Positions 23,273 to 34,602 of a stretch of DNA of 64,000 bases are shown here, piece after piece. Both the position numbers and the translations under genes were made by a program. The notes under the pieces were generated by a model that did no database searches, was not told the DNA's origin, and was given only the letters and a program-made list of their open reading frames with translations. The stretch's first letter is position 1. Each line of letters opens with the position of its first letter. The stretch spans positions 194,143,909 through 194,207,908 of the forward strand of contig NC_068938.1 of assembly GCF_016801865.2 (NCBI RefSeq), written 5' to 3'. This DNA is from Culex pipiens pallens. Lineage: Eukaryota; Arthropoda; Insecta; Diptera; Culicidae.

Positions 23273-23954
23273 CTAATCTAATCTAATCAGACCCTAGCGC
23301 AGCCAATCTTTCGAAGGGATCCTGGAGAGTGCCTTAGGTTAGATGACGCCTAGCACTCTTCTTGTCATTTATTAACATTTGTAGTGCACCATTGCATCGG
23401 AATGCATTGAAACATCACTAGCGTTAAAGCGGCCAGGCCTACTGCGTAAAGCCGTATCGCAGAGATGACTCGTAATTGGGTTGAGTTTGAGCACGGAGTG
23501 TTCGAACAACAACACAATTCTGAATCGACAGGGGAGGAAGAAGCGTGGGGACACACCATCATACGCTCCGAGATTTGGTTGTATTCGTTGGGAGCACCAT
23601 GCTAAGAAGGTCTGGTACTCCGGGACCCTCTGGGATGGGACATTGTATTTCCACGAATGCCCTGGACACTATTTGCCGTGGTTATAGCGCCACAACTCGC
23701 TCTCTGTAACAGTATTCCTAATTCCAGTCCACGCTCACCAAGTCGTCATGGCCTAGTGGTTAGCATTTTTGCTTACCAATCCAAATGACGGAGGATCGAA
23801 CCCCGCCTCGAGCGATTTTGATTTTTCGTTCATATTCATCATTTCAAATTTATGTGTTCTTAACTTTCTCGTTGGGAGCAGATGGGAATCGAACCCAGAA
23901 CCATTCGCTTACAAATTGAACACCGTAACCAGTCAGCCACGGCCGCTCCCTTCA
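23273..23954 (-). mobile_element. composite tRNA-derived SINE
   Basis: Flanked by a 23-24 bp direct repeat (23250-23272, 23955-23978). On the minus strand it starts with a tRNA-like head (23874-23950) whose acceptor strands GGGAGC / GCTCCC pair, with B box GGTTCGATTCC. It ends in a GATTA repeat tail next to the other target duplication. A second tRNA-like unit lies in the opposite orientation at 23745-23817. Confidence 0.8.
23745..23817 (+). repeat. second tRNA-like unit inside the composite SINE
   Basis: A box TGGCCTAGTGGTTAGCA and B box GGATCGAACCCC are correctly spaced. The anticodon arm is poorly formed and the 3' acceptor strand is missing, so it is tRNA-derived rather than a gene. Confidence 0.6.
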
Positions 23955-25010
23955 TTGCTATTAGGTAATTTTTTTAATTACATTTTCAAAAAACTTGAAG
24001 GTTGAACAAAAAAATATTGTTGCAATTCAGTTTTGAAAATAATACATTTTTCAATGAGAAAATCAGTACTGTTATTTTTGGCGATGAAAAGCAGGCCGTT
24101 TCTTCTTTCCAAAATAACAGGAAATATGAGTAGGTTTACAATGGATTTTAAGAAAGTTCATTATAGCACTCATTTGAGTGCTGAAAAGTTTAACTTTAGA
24201 TAAGGATAATGAAATTTTCGTTTTTTTGTGTTTCTTTTTTTTTTTTTTTTTTTATTTTGCCGCAAGATAGCACTCAAGCGACGATTTGTTATTGATAAGT
24301 CCAGAAAATTAGAAAACGTTGCAAAGTGCTTAAAACAAGTTCTAAAAACATAAACAACTTTATTTTTATACAAAATTTCCTTAGAGATTCAAAAATAAAT
24401 AGCAAGCCTGCAGTTTTGAAAATCTTTGTGATATCTAAAAAAATATATCATGCTTTAAACATCAAATTGTATTATCCAAAGCATTTTACAACCAAAGCTT
24501 ATTTCGCTAGAACTTTTCGTAAAACATTGTAATAAACAATATTTTCCAAAATGCCTGTTAAAATTCTTGTGGATTGTTTGAATAAAAAAACTCGATGTTC
24601 AAATACACTTGGGGACAACTAGTTAAATTATTAATAAGAATTTCGCGGCATTTCACGGTATTTATGAAATTTCACGGTAAAAGGCAAATTTCGCGAAAAA
24701 CCATTAGCCCTACTCATGACGTTTAACCGGAAAAAAGTCGGAAGATTGGTTTTCGTTTATTCGAGCTCAACAAGTAAAAAGATGCCAACTTGATAAAAAA
24801 AAATTTGTATGAAAATAATAAATTTTTCATTGAGAAAATCAGTACTGTTTTTTTGGCGATGAAAAGCAGGCCGTTTCTTCTTTCCAAAATAACAAGAAAT
24901 ATGAGTAGGTTTGCAATGGATTTAAAAAAAAGTCATTATAGCATTCATTTGAGTGCTGAAAAGTTTAACTTTAGATAAGGATAATCAAATTTTCGTTTTT
25001 TTGTGTTTTT

Positions 25011-27706
25011 GTTCTGAAATTTATGAATCCTTTCTTGAATCTTTTGATTAATAAAAATCAAACAGAGTCGATGGACAAAACAATCATAAACCTTCACGAG
25101 TAAAGCTTCTCGATCACGTGGCGTCTACCGTGCTAAAAACGTCAACCTTCTCGACCAACAGTCCGCGATTTATCGCGGCTTGCTACTGCGCGTGACATTT
25201 CCTCTCTTTCCACGGCAGGGTTGGTCTGATGGTGTTGATTAATTCTAGAATTTTTACCTAGTGATGTGATATCGTCGGGATCAAAGTAGTCACCTCTGAT
25301 GATGAGCTAATCGCGAATATGCGCATTCCGGTACCTTACACAGAGGAGGGGTTTTAACCCCTTGGCGGAATCAATAAACATTACGGGACAATTAAGAAAT
25401 TATAATTTGTGGAGTAACATTTTGAAAGGGGTTAATCTCTAAAATTGTGAATTTTAAAGCAAAGTTTTTAAAAACAAAATTGAAAAAAGTTACGACAAAA
25501 TTTAAGCAATATGCCCTTTTAAAAAACAATTCTAGACTTCACACGGGTACCCAGTTCCGTGATTTAATGTGCTTGATGAAAAGATGAGTCCGGAATGATG
25601 AGTCACCACGCGGGTCTCACCATAAGCCGGAGGCATCGTTGGAATTCCAAAACAGCCAGCATTTCTGATGACGGAAGGAAGAAGGAACTTGTGGTGTGGT
25701 GGTCATCAGACAGACAGACACACAAACACACACACATACAAATCCAGCAGTCGGTTTGACCTTGAGGTGGATTGCCGGTGAGTGCCTTCTTGGAAGCCGC
25801 GGCGGCTAGGGAATTGTTGTTTAGTCAGAGGTTTTTTTCTTGTGTTGTTACCTCATAGTTAGGCTCCCTTTCGTGCTACTAATGGAGAGGATTTGCGAAG
25901 GTTCTGGCGGTAGAACGGCGCGTTTGAATAACCATAATTTTTGATTTCCGATCGACGAGAAGACCTTCGAATTTCGGAATGAAGGGTGTTTGGGATTGTT
26001 TTTGAATTTTGAGATTTGTTTTAAAAGCTGAGGAATTGGCAAGATTTTCATAATTTTATCGGGCTTTATATACAAAATAGATTTGTAAAAATAGGAAAAA
26101 AACATCTTGAGAAGGGATTTTTTTATGGATTTATTAAAGGATTAGGTAAATCTTGGTATCACTTAATGTTAAACCACACGATTTGTATTTTGAAATTTTC
26201 TATTCTTCTTAAATCTGACAGGCATATTTCAGAAGCTCATTCGTGGCCTGGACTTTGACCTGAAAAAGTAGTTTTTATGCAACAAGTTGCAATAAGAAGA
26301 TTTTATCAGTACGAACGTGGTTTGCCGTGTCCGATAAACAAGACGAGTGCTGAAAAAATCAAGTTATGCTATTTGTGTAATTCCAGATTTTTTTTGTATT
26401 GTTTCCCCGTGTGAATGTCAGAGAAAATCTAAGTCGTTACGACTCTGACTGATTTGTACCGTTAACAACATAAAATTTGCGTTTATTTCATTTATAGATC
26501 TAGTCATACCTGCGAAATATTAATAGTAACGCTTTTTTCTCTCTTTCAAAATTGAACCGTTCACTGTCGTAAAGTTAAAATAAGTGACCTACTTCGATCA
26601 TATCGATTCTGATTCGCCACACAGACAGGTTTCAAAATTGCTGGAATTTGATTGACTGATTTCAGAACCCGGTTCACCTTCGTCAACCCAACTTTACGTC
26701 AATTTGTGCTCACATACGTCCTTTCTAAAAGCTGGGGGATAAACCTCTGTTTTTGTTTTGATTCTCACGTCGGCCCGTGATGACCTTGATGACGACTTCA
26801 TGGACTGAGGCAATGCCCGTGGCGATGGACTCAAACTTTATTATTGACGCGCGCGCGAATTATGGTTATTCGGATCGCGTATCAACCTCGAGAGAGGGAG
26901 GGAGATTGTTTATAAAAATCTTTCCATATAGGTAAAGGTGTAATCGATCACCACGCGAGGTAGGAAGGGGGAGGACAGGGACGGATCCGGTCAGTCACGT
27001 TTTTGCGTATCAACGCAAGATAATAACGTATGCAGAATGCACGCTCGCAAGCTCGCTTCAAAGCAAAACTGAATTTAAAAATAAAACACAAAAACAAGTT
27101 TAAATCTGCATCACGTTTATTGGTGGATGAGGTGGTGGTCAATCGGCGCAAAACTGATTAGCTAATTCGCCTCAAATTACCACGTGGTGCGGTTTGGTGA
27201 GGTGATGATGAGGGATGCATTTCAAGTAGTTGCTCGATGGTTGTTTTGAAATTATACTCAGACGAAGACCTAATTTCACTTTCTTTGCTGGGCAGACGCA
27301 TTTGACGGGCATAACTGGTCCACATTATGCAAAAGGAGAATGAATATATCAAGAGCATAAAAACAATCGATTCAATTTATTTACGAAAATAGACATTTTC
27401 AAGGAATACAAATTTTACGTTTTGTAAAAGCTAGGAATTGATGAGATGATAAGAAATTATTGACATTTTTAAAATTGTTAACAGAATTACTATTCTAATG
27501 TTCAATGCATTTTGTGATAAATTTCTCTCTCGATCTAGACCAGAGCCGAGGGATAAAAACTTCACATAAAATTTGTTTATTAAATTTACCAAAGCAAAAT
27601 AAAATTTAGAAATAAAGAGAAAAAATAATTAAAAAGATTATTGCATTTCTTTTTCGATCTAAATCATTTGTATTTTGGTATTATTATGCACAAAAATCAA
27701 TCGCAG
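25011..27706. other. mostly unique intergenic DNA
   Basis: GC-richer patches at 25070-25350, 25560-25830 and 26640-27350 have no convincing coding frame. A CA/CAGA microsatellite lies at about 25708-25742. A fragment like the end of foldback family L (ATGCAACAAGTTGCAATAAG) lies near 26276. A donor-like GGTGAGT near 25772 has no supporting exon. Confidence 0.35.
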
Positions 27707-27708
27707 TA

Positions 27709-27928
27709 CACTAACTGTTGTCAAACGAACGGGGTCACGTTTTAGTTTGACACCCCTTTTACACGGAGTTCACACACACACACTACCAAACGTTTGTTTT
27801 GATAGTATGCGTGAGCGCCGTGTAAAAAGTGACAGTTCGTCACTTTTTAGTTTGACTTTGACCAACCAACGAGGTACAAACTAAAAAAGTGTCAAACGAA
27901 AAAGTTACCAACCACCGGGGGTTGAGTG
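27709..27928. mobile_element. TA-flanked MITE, 220 bp
   Basis: Ends CACTAACTG and the complement of CACTCAACCCCC, flanked by TA (27707-27708, 27929-27930). An internal inverted repeat TTTTACACGG / CCGTGTAAAA and repeated TTTTAGTTTGAC blocks support a foldback structure. Confidence 0.6.
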
Positions 27929-27930
27929 TA

Positions 27931-28912
27931 TGTTGCCATTTTTCTCTCCTAACCTTGAAGAAATCACAAATGATTCCGAAAGAATGTTAATCCCATTCGA
28001 GCCGTCCTCCTAATTGCCAAACTAATTATCGAATCCGCGAAAACAACAAGCCACGTTTTCCTCCATCCATCGAGGAATTAAATCTTTTCCTCGCGGATTT
28101 TTATTGTCGTTCTCCAGCCATCACTCAAAGGTGCAGTAGACTATAAAGTATTTGTGTGCCTGTGTATGTCTGATGATGGATATAAAAACCAACGCAAAAT
28201 TTTACGTCGCAATAAACCTCAAACGCAAAGCTCTTCAATTTGCAAAATTTTCTGAGCACTTGTGCAAATTTTAACCCTACCAAGATGTGGGTTAATTTAT
28301 TCGGATTTAAATTTCAAACAATTAGTTCGAAAAACATCTCACAAACGGCTCGATTGAACTTTTTTTTTTGCCTTTCCGTAATAACAAGTTTGCATTGCAA
28401 AATATTTGAACTGACGACGACGGTAAATATAACGTCATCGCGCAATTGACACTAACCAATTAGCTGGTCGCGACCGGGCTGTGTACGTATGTAAGTCGTG
28501 CGTGACACAACCCCTCGACCGATAAAACCCCGCCGAGTGTGTGTGTGTGTCTGTTTTTCTTTTTAATTACGGCAAAAGCGCTCAAGGGTGATAACAAGAT
28601 GTGGTTTGAACGACAGCTCACATTTGTACCAATAAGTGCAATACACATTTTTTTCCTCCTCTTATTGCAAATCAAAGTCGTTATCGTCGGAAAGTTGAGA
28701 GTGAATTTTTAAAAAAAATGTGATTCTACATGGAAATGCATGTAAAAACTTAACTTAATTAAATTTGTCAAAAATGTCCAAGTTAGAGATTTATATCTGA
28801 GAATTTTGAAAAATCGGTAGACTGCAATGATCAAACTTCATGATTGCGTGAGCTTTAACATCAAAACATTAAACTGTTGTTGTCGTCCAACAATTTTGTA
28901 AATAAAATATGT
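27931..28912. other. intergenic, nothing recognised
   Basis: Includes a GT microsatellite at about 28537-28551 and a GC-richer patch at 28440-28640. No coding frame with family features. Confidence 0.35.
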
Positions 28913-28920
28913 CTTTACAG

Positions 28921-31048
28921 CAGTGGTCACCAAACTGCAGCGTGCAGGCTCCATGCGGCCCTCTGAGGTTTTCTATGCAGCTCGCGGGATGGTTTTGAAA
29001 TGATTATGGAATCCGGCCAACTTTTCGTTCGCATATCAATTTCATTAGAGAAATGATGAACTAGTTTTCTTTAATATGTAAAAATATGATTTTTTTTTAG
29101 TGAATTAATAAAATTAGATACCATAATTGACTTCTAGTTTTCACAATATTTATAAAAATTGGGAAGTAAAATAATAGCGGTGTTTTATTTTCCAGAAGAA
29201 TTTATTAAACATTTTAATTTCTGAATTTGGAAATAATGAATAAAAAACTTTCATTTCTGATTATGGTAGTGTTTCAAAATAGTAGTTTATGCAACCAGTT
29301 GCAAAAAGAGGATTTTTTCAGCACAAGTCGTACATTTATCCAACGAGGTTCACCGAGTTAGATAAATACAAAGAGTGTTGAAAAAATCAAGTCTTGCAAC
29401 GAGTTCCATACAACATTTTATGCAATTCCAAAAAACCCACACACTCTGTGAAATTTTATGTCAAATATTCATGTATTTTGTCAATAAATCGTTTAAATCA
29501 AAATTTTTTTGAAAAGTGTTACTTTTCGAAACAAGTGCTGAAAAGTTCAACTTTTCAGCACCCATTTGAGAGCTGAAAATTAGAACTTTTCAGCACTCAA
29601 ATGGGTGCTGAAAAGTTGAACTTTTCAGCACTTGTTTTGAAAAGCAACACTTTTCAACATTTTTTTAGATTTAAACGATTTATTGACAAAATACATGAAA
29701 ATTTGACATAAAATTTCACAGAGTGTGTGGGTTTTTTGGAATTGCATAAAATGTTGTAAGGAACTCGTTGCAAGACTTGATTTGTTGACAAAATACATGA
29801 AAATTTTACTTAAAATTTCACTCAATGGGTGTTTTTCGGAATTGCAAAAAATGTTGTATGGAACTCGTTGCAAAACATGATTTTTTCAGCACTCTTCGTA
29901 TTTATCCAACTCGGTGAACCTCGTTGGATAAATGTACGACTCGTGCTGAAAAAAACCCTTTTTTACAACTTGTTGCATAAACTACTATTTAATATCTGGA
30001 AACCACGCTGCTATAAATGCTCAAAATAAAAAAAATATCCAAAAGTTCTAAACATCAGATTGGATTATGTGGACAACTTACAATTTTCCTGGCAAAATAT
30101 TTTAGAAACAGTTTAAAATAATAAATCAAACCTGGAGAAAAAAATATCTGGAGTGGTCCTGAGAATTCAAGCACATGTTTGGTATTGATGGACATTGTTT
30201 TCAGTAACAGTGTTTCAATCCTCGTAAGAAACTGCTATTGAATTGGAAGATGAAGCATTTTGCTTATCATAAAACTTATTAGAAATATTGAGTTTAGAAA
30301 TCATATAATATGGATTTTGAACTTACTTTTTTTTAGTAAAATTTTGTCATCCTTACAAAAACTAAAGAAAATAAAAACTATGTTTATATTGTTATATTTT
30401 TGATTAAATTTTTGTTTTTTTCTTGCATTCTAATCTTTGATTAAAAATTAATTGAGAAGACTATACTTGAAACAAGTATTTTTTTAATGCTTTTCAAATT
30501 GTTTAAGATCTAAGCAATTTAAAAAGCACTAAAAATACTTTTCTTTTATTTTGTTTAGCAATACAATTTTTCCGATGCAAAATTAACTTTTAAATTTCTA
30601 TAAATATGATTTTTTTTATATTACATACGAAAAAATCTAAACTTAATAGTGTTATTTTTAAAATTCATTAAAAAAAAATAAACAAAAAATTTTAAGTTAA
30701 AATAGAACGTTCAATCCAAATATGTGCGCAAAACTTAAAAATAATATTTTTTTAAATATAATAATACATATATTTTTTTAAAGTAAAAAATTGTCCAATT
30801 GAATAACAATTCATTTTTGAACATGAATTATTTTGAGAACGGATTGTTGTCGAATGTTGAATGTTTTCAATTGATTATTTATAATTGGTGACAATTTGGA
30901 AGTTGTCAAACAATTAGTTGTTTGTCAAACTGAACTTTTAAACTATAAAATACCACGAATTGTTTTTATTTATATTTTACATGCGGCTCGCGACTCTACG
31001 GAAAATTTGCAAATTGGCCCGCGATGATCAACTGGCTGTGGACCACTG
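28921..31048. mobile_element. hAT-type element, 2.1 kb, non-autonomous
   Basis: Perfect 8-bp target duplications CTTTACAG (28913-28920, 31049-31056) and ends CAGTGGTCACCAAAC and the complement of CAGTGGTCCAC. Subterminal GCGGC/GGCTCGCG blocks occur near both ends. The interior is A/T-rich with no transposase frame; a foldback element sits at about 29278-29990. Confidence 0.9.
29278..29990. mobile_element. foldback element L nested in the hAT element
   Basis: Inverted ends AATAGTAGTTTATGCAAC on both sides; the arms run almost to the centre. The centre holds three short palindromes built on GTGCTGAAAAGTT (27-bp palindromes at 29535-29561 and 29605-29631, a degraded one between). The right arm carries an extra tandem copy of about 97 bp (29688-29780 repeated at 29785-29878). 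Fragments occur at about 26276 and 63841-63960. Confidence 0.75.
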
Positions 31049-31056
31049 CTTTACAG

Positions 31057-31913
31057 TAAAAAGGTACATTTTTTTCCTAAAAGTATTTGAGTTTTATTAG
31101 TTAAAAAAATAATAAAAAAAACAGGTCTTTTAACAATGTAAAAAAGTGGAATAGACCTTTTCTTTGCAATAATAACTACGGATATTATTACAATACAGAC
31201 TCGATTTCCCGAAGGCCTTTTAAAATTTTTACGGATATGGCCGTTGCAAATATTTTTCAAAGTTGATGTCAAAATTAGTACGAAAAATCGGGGGGCAAAA
31301 AAATATTTTTTCATAAAACATAAAAATTTCAATTGAAATAGAAGTCTAATCCACTGAGAACAATCTAAAATGCAATTTTTCTGCAAATAATCGTATTTAG
31401 CATGTTTGGACTCGTTTAAAAATATTTAGATTTTTTATGCAATTACAATTTTTTTTTGTGAAATCGCCCTTTGAAAAAAGTAAAAAATCAATGTCTATTT
31501 TTGTACAATCACTTTACATAGGAATTTGCACTTAGCTTAGGAATTTGAATCAATGAAAATGAACTGATCTTCTACAATGGAAAAGTAGAAACTTAACGTA
31601 TGGTTTGAGAAATTTCAAAATCTATGGTAAGTTGACGTTTCCATATCAAAGTTAAACAAACATCTGCATAGCAACGTATATCAGCCCAGCAAGTTTTCTA
31701 AGTAGAGTATAGATGACGGCCGTAAGTTGCGTACTTTACTAAGTTTTTTCTATTTTGCTCGACTTAGTTATTCTAAGCTAAGTGATTGTAGATAGGCCAT
31801 AAGAATCATTGCACAATCAAAACAGATGATTAGAAAATCAATCAACCCATCATCATTTTCTCGTTTAAAATTATCGTTTCAACACTCGATTAAATTATCC
31901 TGTCAAATGCTTA
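31057..31913. other. AT-rich spacer with a repeat fragment
   Basis: 31228-31412 matches 43047-43233 (phrases GGCCGTTGCAAATATTTTTC and GTATTTAGCATGTTTGG), a decayed dispersed repeat. Just before it (31195-31215) is an end fragment of the CAGTCCAGA-type MITE. No gene. Confidence 0.5.
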
Positions 31914-32730
31914 CCGTTTTGATAGACTTTTTCCAACCACGCAAATCACGCAACTAACGATGAGGTCTTCACTTTTCGTTTCTCGATCAAAATTATGCCG
32001 CAAAACTGCACACACAACAAGCTTCACCAAAGTCCGCACACAAAAACAGCGTTCAATAACAACTCGCACCTAGAGAGACTTCTTGTCCAGAACTCTCTTC
32101 TTCGTCTTCTTATTCTCGGAAACTTCTTCTTCTGCTACTTCTTCCTCTACCACTCTCTGAAAACACTGAAACACAAAACGCACACCTCGACACTTTTTTT
32201 TCCGATGGTGAACAACAACCTGGTCGTCGTCGCGGGCTTCGTTTTCTCTCTCGTTCAGAACCTGTATTCCTGGCCGCCGCCGATGTAACAACGCACTGAA
32301 CTTGGCAAACTTCTTCTTGACCGTTCTTCTCGAGGTTCTGCAGCTTGCAACAAGCCTACTCTTCTCCTGCGGGATTCTCTTGAGGTTCCTTTTGCGTTGT
32401 TGTCGTCGTCGTCGTCGTCACTGTCCACGGTTGACTTTTTCTTCTACTTCTTCCTTGTTGATTTGCTGAACTTCCCGGACTTCTCGCGTCTCCTTCACCT
32501 GGTACGGATCAACCGAACTCACTCGTGTTTGCACCGTCTACCTGTCGTTACAATACTGACGACCCGTGGTTGCGCCGGATGGAGTTGAGGTCTGTAGCTG
32601 CCGGTTGAAGTTGCTGTTGCTGAACCACCTGAGTTGCTCTTTTCTCGGGGTTCTCCTTTGCGAGGTTCGTGTCTTAACCGGGTGTCACTCACTCTCTCGT
32701 GCGAGTGAGGAGTTTTTTTTCTCGTTCTGC
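31914..32730 (-). other. candidate non-coding first exon of a leftward gene
   Basis: On the minus strand this GC-richer tract is rich in AAG/GAA and CAACAGC phrases like insect 5' UTRs, starts near GA-rich promoter-like sequence (GAGAGAGTGAGTGAC, about 32690-32705), and ends at a good donor ACG|GTAAGC at 31914. Several upstream ATGs open only short frames, so it would be non-coding. No downstream exon was identified. The GTC repeat at 32399-32420 is a simple repeat. Confidence 0.3.
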
Positions 32731-32897
32731 TTGATTGGGAGGAAAGGTGTATTGGTTGGAGCTTGGAACTCTTTTGGGCTTGAAGTTGGAACTAGAATCA
32801 AAGGCAAATAAGATTTTGGAGGGTTTGTTGAAGGCTAGACTTTCTTTAAACTTTATATTTGCTTAAAATAACATGACTACAATTTGATTAGTCAAAA

Positions 32898-33847
32898 TTA
32901 GATCCCAGAATTCTCCTCGATCCAATCCCGCACCGCTGCTACTCTTCCATAAACCGTCGGATACCCCGGCTGGGCACATCCCCTTGACCACGATACAACT
33001 CCGACCACGGTCCTTCCATGCACCAAAGGTCCCCCGGAATCACCATGGCAGGCACTCTGCCCTCCACCCAGGTACCCTGCGCAGATCATCCGATCGGTAA
33101 CCTCATGACCCGTACTGTACGCCCTCCGACACTCCTCCTGGTTCACGGCCGGAACGATGGTCGCCCTCAACACGTCGTCACACTCTTCCTCATTCTGGGT
33201 GTCACCCCAGCCGGAAACCTGCAACAGCTGACCATCCTCAACGGGTTCCCCCCGTCCCGGAAGCTCAACCGCGAAGAACTCCTCACTCAGCTGCACCGAC
33301 TCCTCCAACTCCAGCAGCGCAAAGTAGAGACCCTAAATAGGGAGACTGGTCTAAGCTGGCTAAATCGATCTGGCAACGTATGTTTTGAGCTTGGCAACAC
33401 TGATAAGTTTTGCTGGGCGTAAAGGCAAATGCTCGTTTGGATACGTCAAACTCGTGTCTGTTTGGGTACGTCAAATTCACTTCGACCAGTCTCCCTATTA
33501 AGGATCTCTAGCGCAAAGTCGTAGTCCACCGAACTGGAGTTGTACAGCGGATGCGGCAGAACCCGCCGGATCTCAACCAACTCGCCACCAGATTCATGGT
33601 GAGTAGATCCAACGCGAACCTTCATCAGGGGGATGTCACTAACGTCCATGCAATGCGCCGCCGTCAAGATCCAGCGGCTTCCGATCAGCGATCCTCCGCA
33701 CCAGTGTTCGCGGTAATAGTTGAGCGAAACCTGGAACGGGGCGTCCCGGATGTCGATCGGGAAGCCTCCGACGATGCGATGGTTAGTGGGGCTGGCCTGG
33801 ACGAGGGCGATGCAGAGCGCGACTATGAGAAGAATCGGTCGAGACAT
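32898..33847 (-). pseudogene. S1-family serine protease (chymotrypsin/trypsin fold), split by a MITE
   Basis: Secreted peptidase, probably digestive. The 5' half (33847 down to 33519) has a signal peptide of about 18 residues, activation site NHR24|IVGG, catalytic His65 in LTAAHC and catalytic Asp110 in DYDFAL. The 3' half (33316 down to 32898) has SGWGDT, CAGY, catalytic Ser in ACHGDSGGP and a C-terminal helix. Without the 186-bp MITE and one 8-bp duplication the halves join in frame to about 251 residues, the usual length. The position six before the catalytic Ser is Ser, not Asp, arguing against strict trypsin specificity. The insertion shifts frame and meets a stop within about 20 codons. 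Neither half has any other lesion, so an intact allele may exist elsewhere. Confidence 0.85.
33325..33510. mobile_element. hAT-type MITE, 186 bp, inserted in the protease gene
   Basis: Perfect 8-bp duplications GCGCAAAG (33317-33324, 33511-33518). Terminal inverted repeats begin TAGAGA and continue through a shared ATAGGGAGACTGGTC, about 30 bp with few mismatches. No coding capacity. Confidence 0.92.
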
Positions 33848-33861
33848 GGTTGTTGAATGTG

Positions 33862-33895
33862 TTGTGACCGTTGAAGGGTCATTGGTTTTATAGGT
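33862..33895 (-). promoter_or_regulatory. TATA box of the protease gene
   Basis: TATAAAA on the minus strand (complement at 33886-33892) lies about 39-45 bases upstream of the ATG at 33847; an initiator-like GTCACA lies about 25-30 bases downstream, giving a very short 5' UTR. A GATAAAGATC motif lies further upstream (about 33970-33979), in keeping with gut GATA control of such genes; that role is inferred. Confidence 0.6.
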
Positions 33896-33899
33896 GCTG

Positions 33900-34357
33900 T
33901 TGATTATAAGTTGTTATCTTGAGAAGCTAGACACTTTGAGTCTTTTCATCCCGAATTAAACGGATTAACGATAAAGATCACTACATCGTGCTCCAAGGCT
34001 ACGCCCAAACAGTCAGGGCGATTCAGAAACTACGTGTTTTTCACATGTTCATTGAAGGGCATGGTAGTTCACGTTAGGTTTTATTATAATTTTAAATTTA
34101 TTCCCGCTTAAAGTTATTTTATGTATTTTACCCAGGTCTGTGGATTCGGGTACTTTTTGAGTCGGATACAGAACAAAAGTTGTTTGATAAATGAACAATT
34201 AACGAATACCAGAGCAAAACAAGATTTAGCAGTCTTGTCTAGCCAAAATGATTTTCTTCTACCTTTCAGACAATTTCTATAAAAATATTTTCAAATATTT
34301 AGAATTTTGAAAAGAAGAAAACCACTTTAAAATTATATATTTCCACAGGGACCATTT
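33900..34357. other. upstream region of the protease, otherwise AT-rich
   Basis: No coding frame or bounded repeat seen beyond the promoter motifs. Confidence 0.4.
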
Positions 34358-34520
34358 AACCAAATCTAGAGTATTTTTTTTAAAGGTTAAGGTCCTATAA
34401 ACAAAATTTTCATTTTTTTGCTTTTTGGGTGTTTTTAGAATCGCCTTAAGTCAGGGTTATTCAAAAACACCCATAAAGCAAAAAATAAATAAGATTTGTT
34501 TATGGGACCTTTAAAAAAAA
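34358..34520. mobile_element. hairpin MITE family P, copy 2
   Basis: Left arm with GGTCCTATAAACAAAATTTT and TTTTTGCTTTTTGGGTG pairs with the right arm CACCCATAAAGCAAAAAATA and GTTTATGGGACC. Short loop around TTAAGTCAGGG. No flanking duplication identified. Confidence 0.7.
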
Positions 34521-34602
34521 TCGAAAAATAATCAAATTTCTTGAAAATTTTACAGGACACGGGAAATATTCTAAAGAGGCCTGATTGCAAGATTAAAAGA
34601 AT

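Larger units (their letters stand above)
22618..25010 (+). repeat. tandem segmental duplication, about 1-kb unit, two copies
   Basis: The order is block X (about 22618-23250) then Y (24010-24240), followed by X' (about 24250-24790) and Y' (about 24820-25010). X and X' share GCCGCAAGATAGCACTCAAG and the right end of the hAT-like element plus its flank. The first copy is interrupted by a SINE (23273-23954). X' lacks the left end of the element, so duplication followed the hAT-like insertion. Confidence 0.75.

Noticed and set aside
23874..23950. tRNA gene on the minus strand with a pairing acceptor stem
   Set aside because: The anticodon stem is broken and the unit is the 5' end of a SINE bounded by a 23-24 bp duplication.
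25560..25780. exon ending at GGTGAGT near 25772
   Set aside because: Donor-like motif without an open frame or acceptor; CA-rich simple repeats dominate the stretch.
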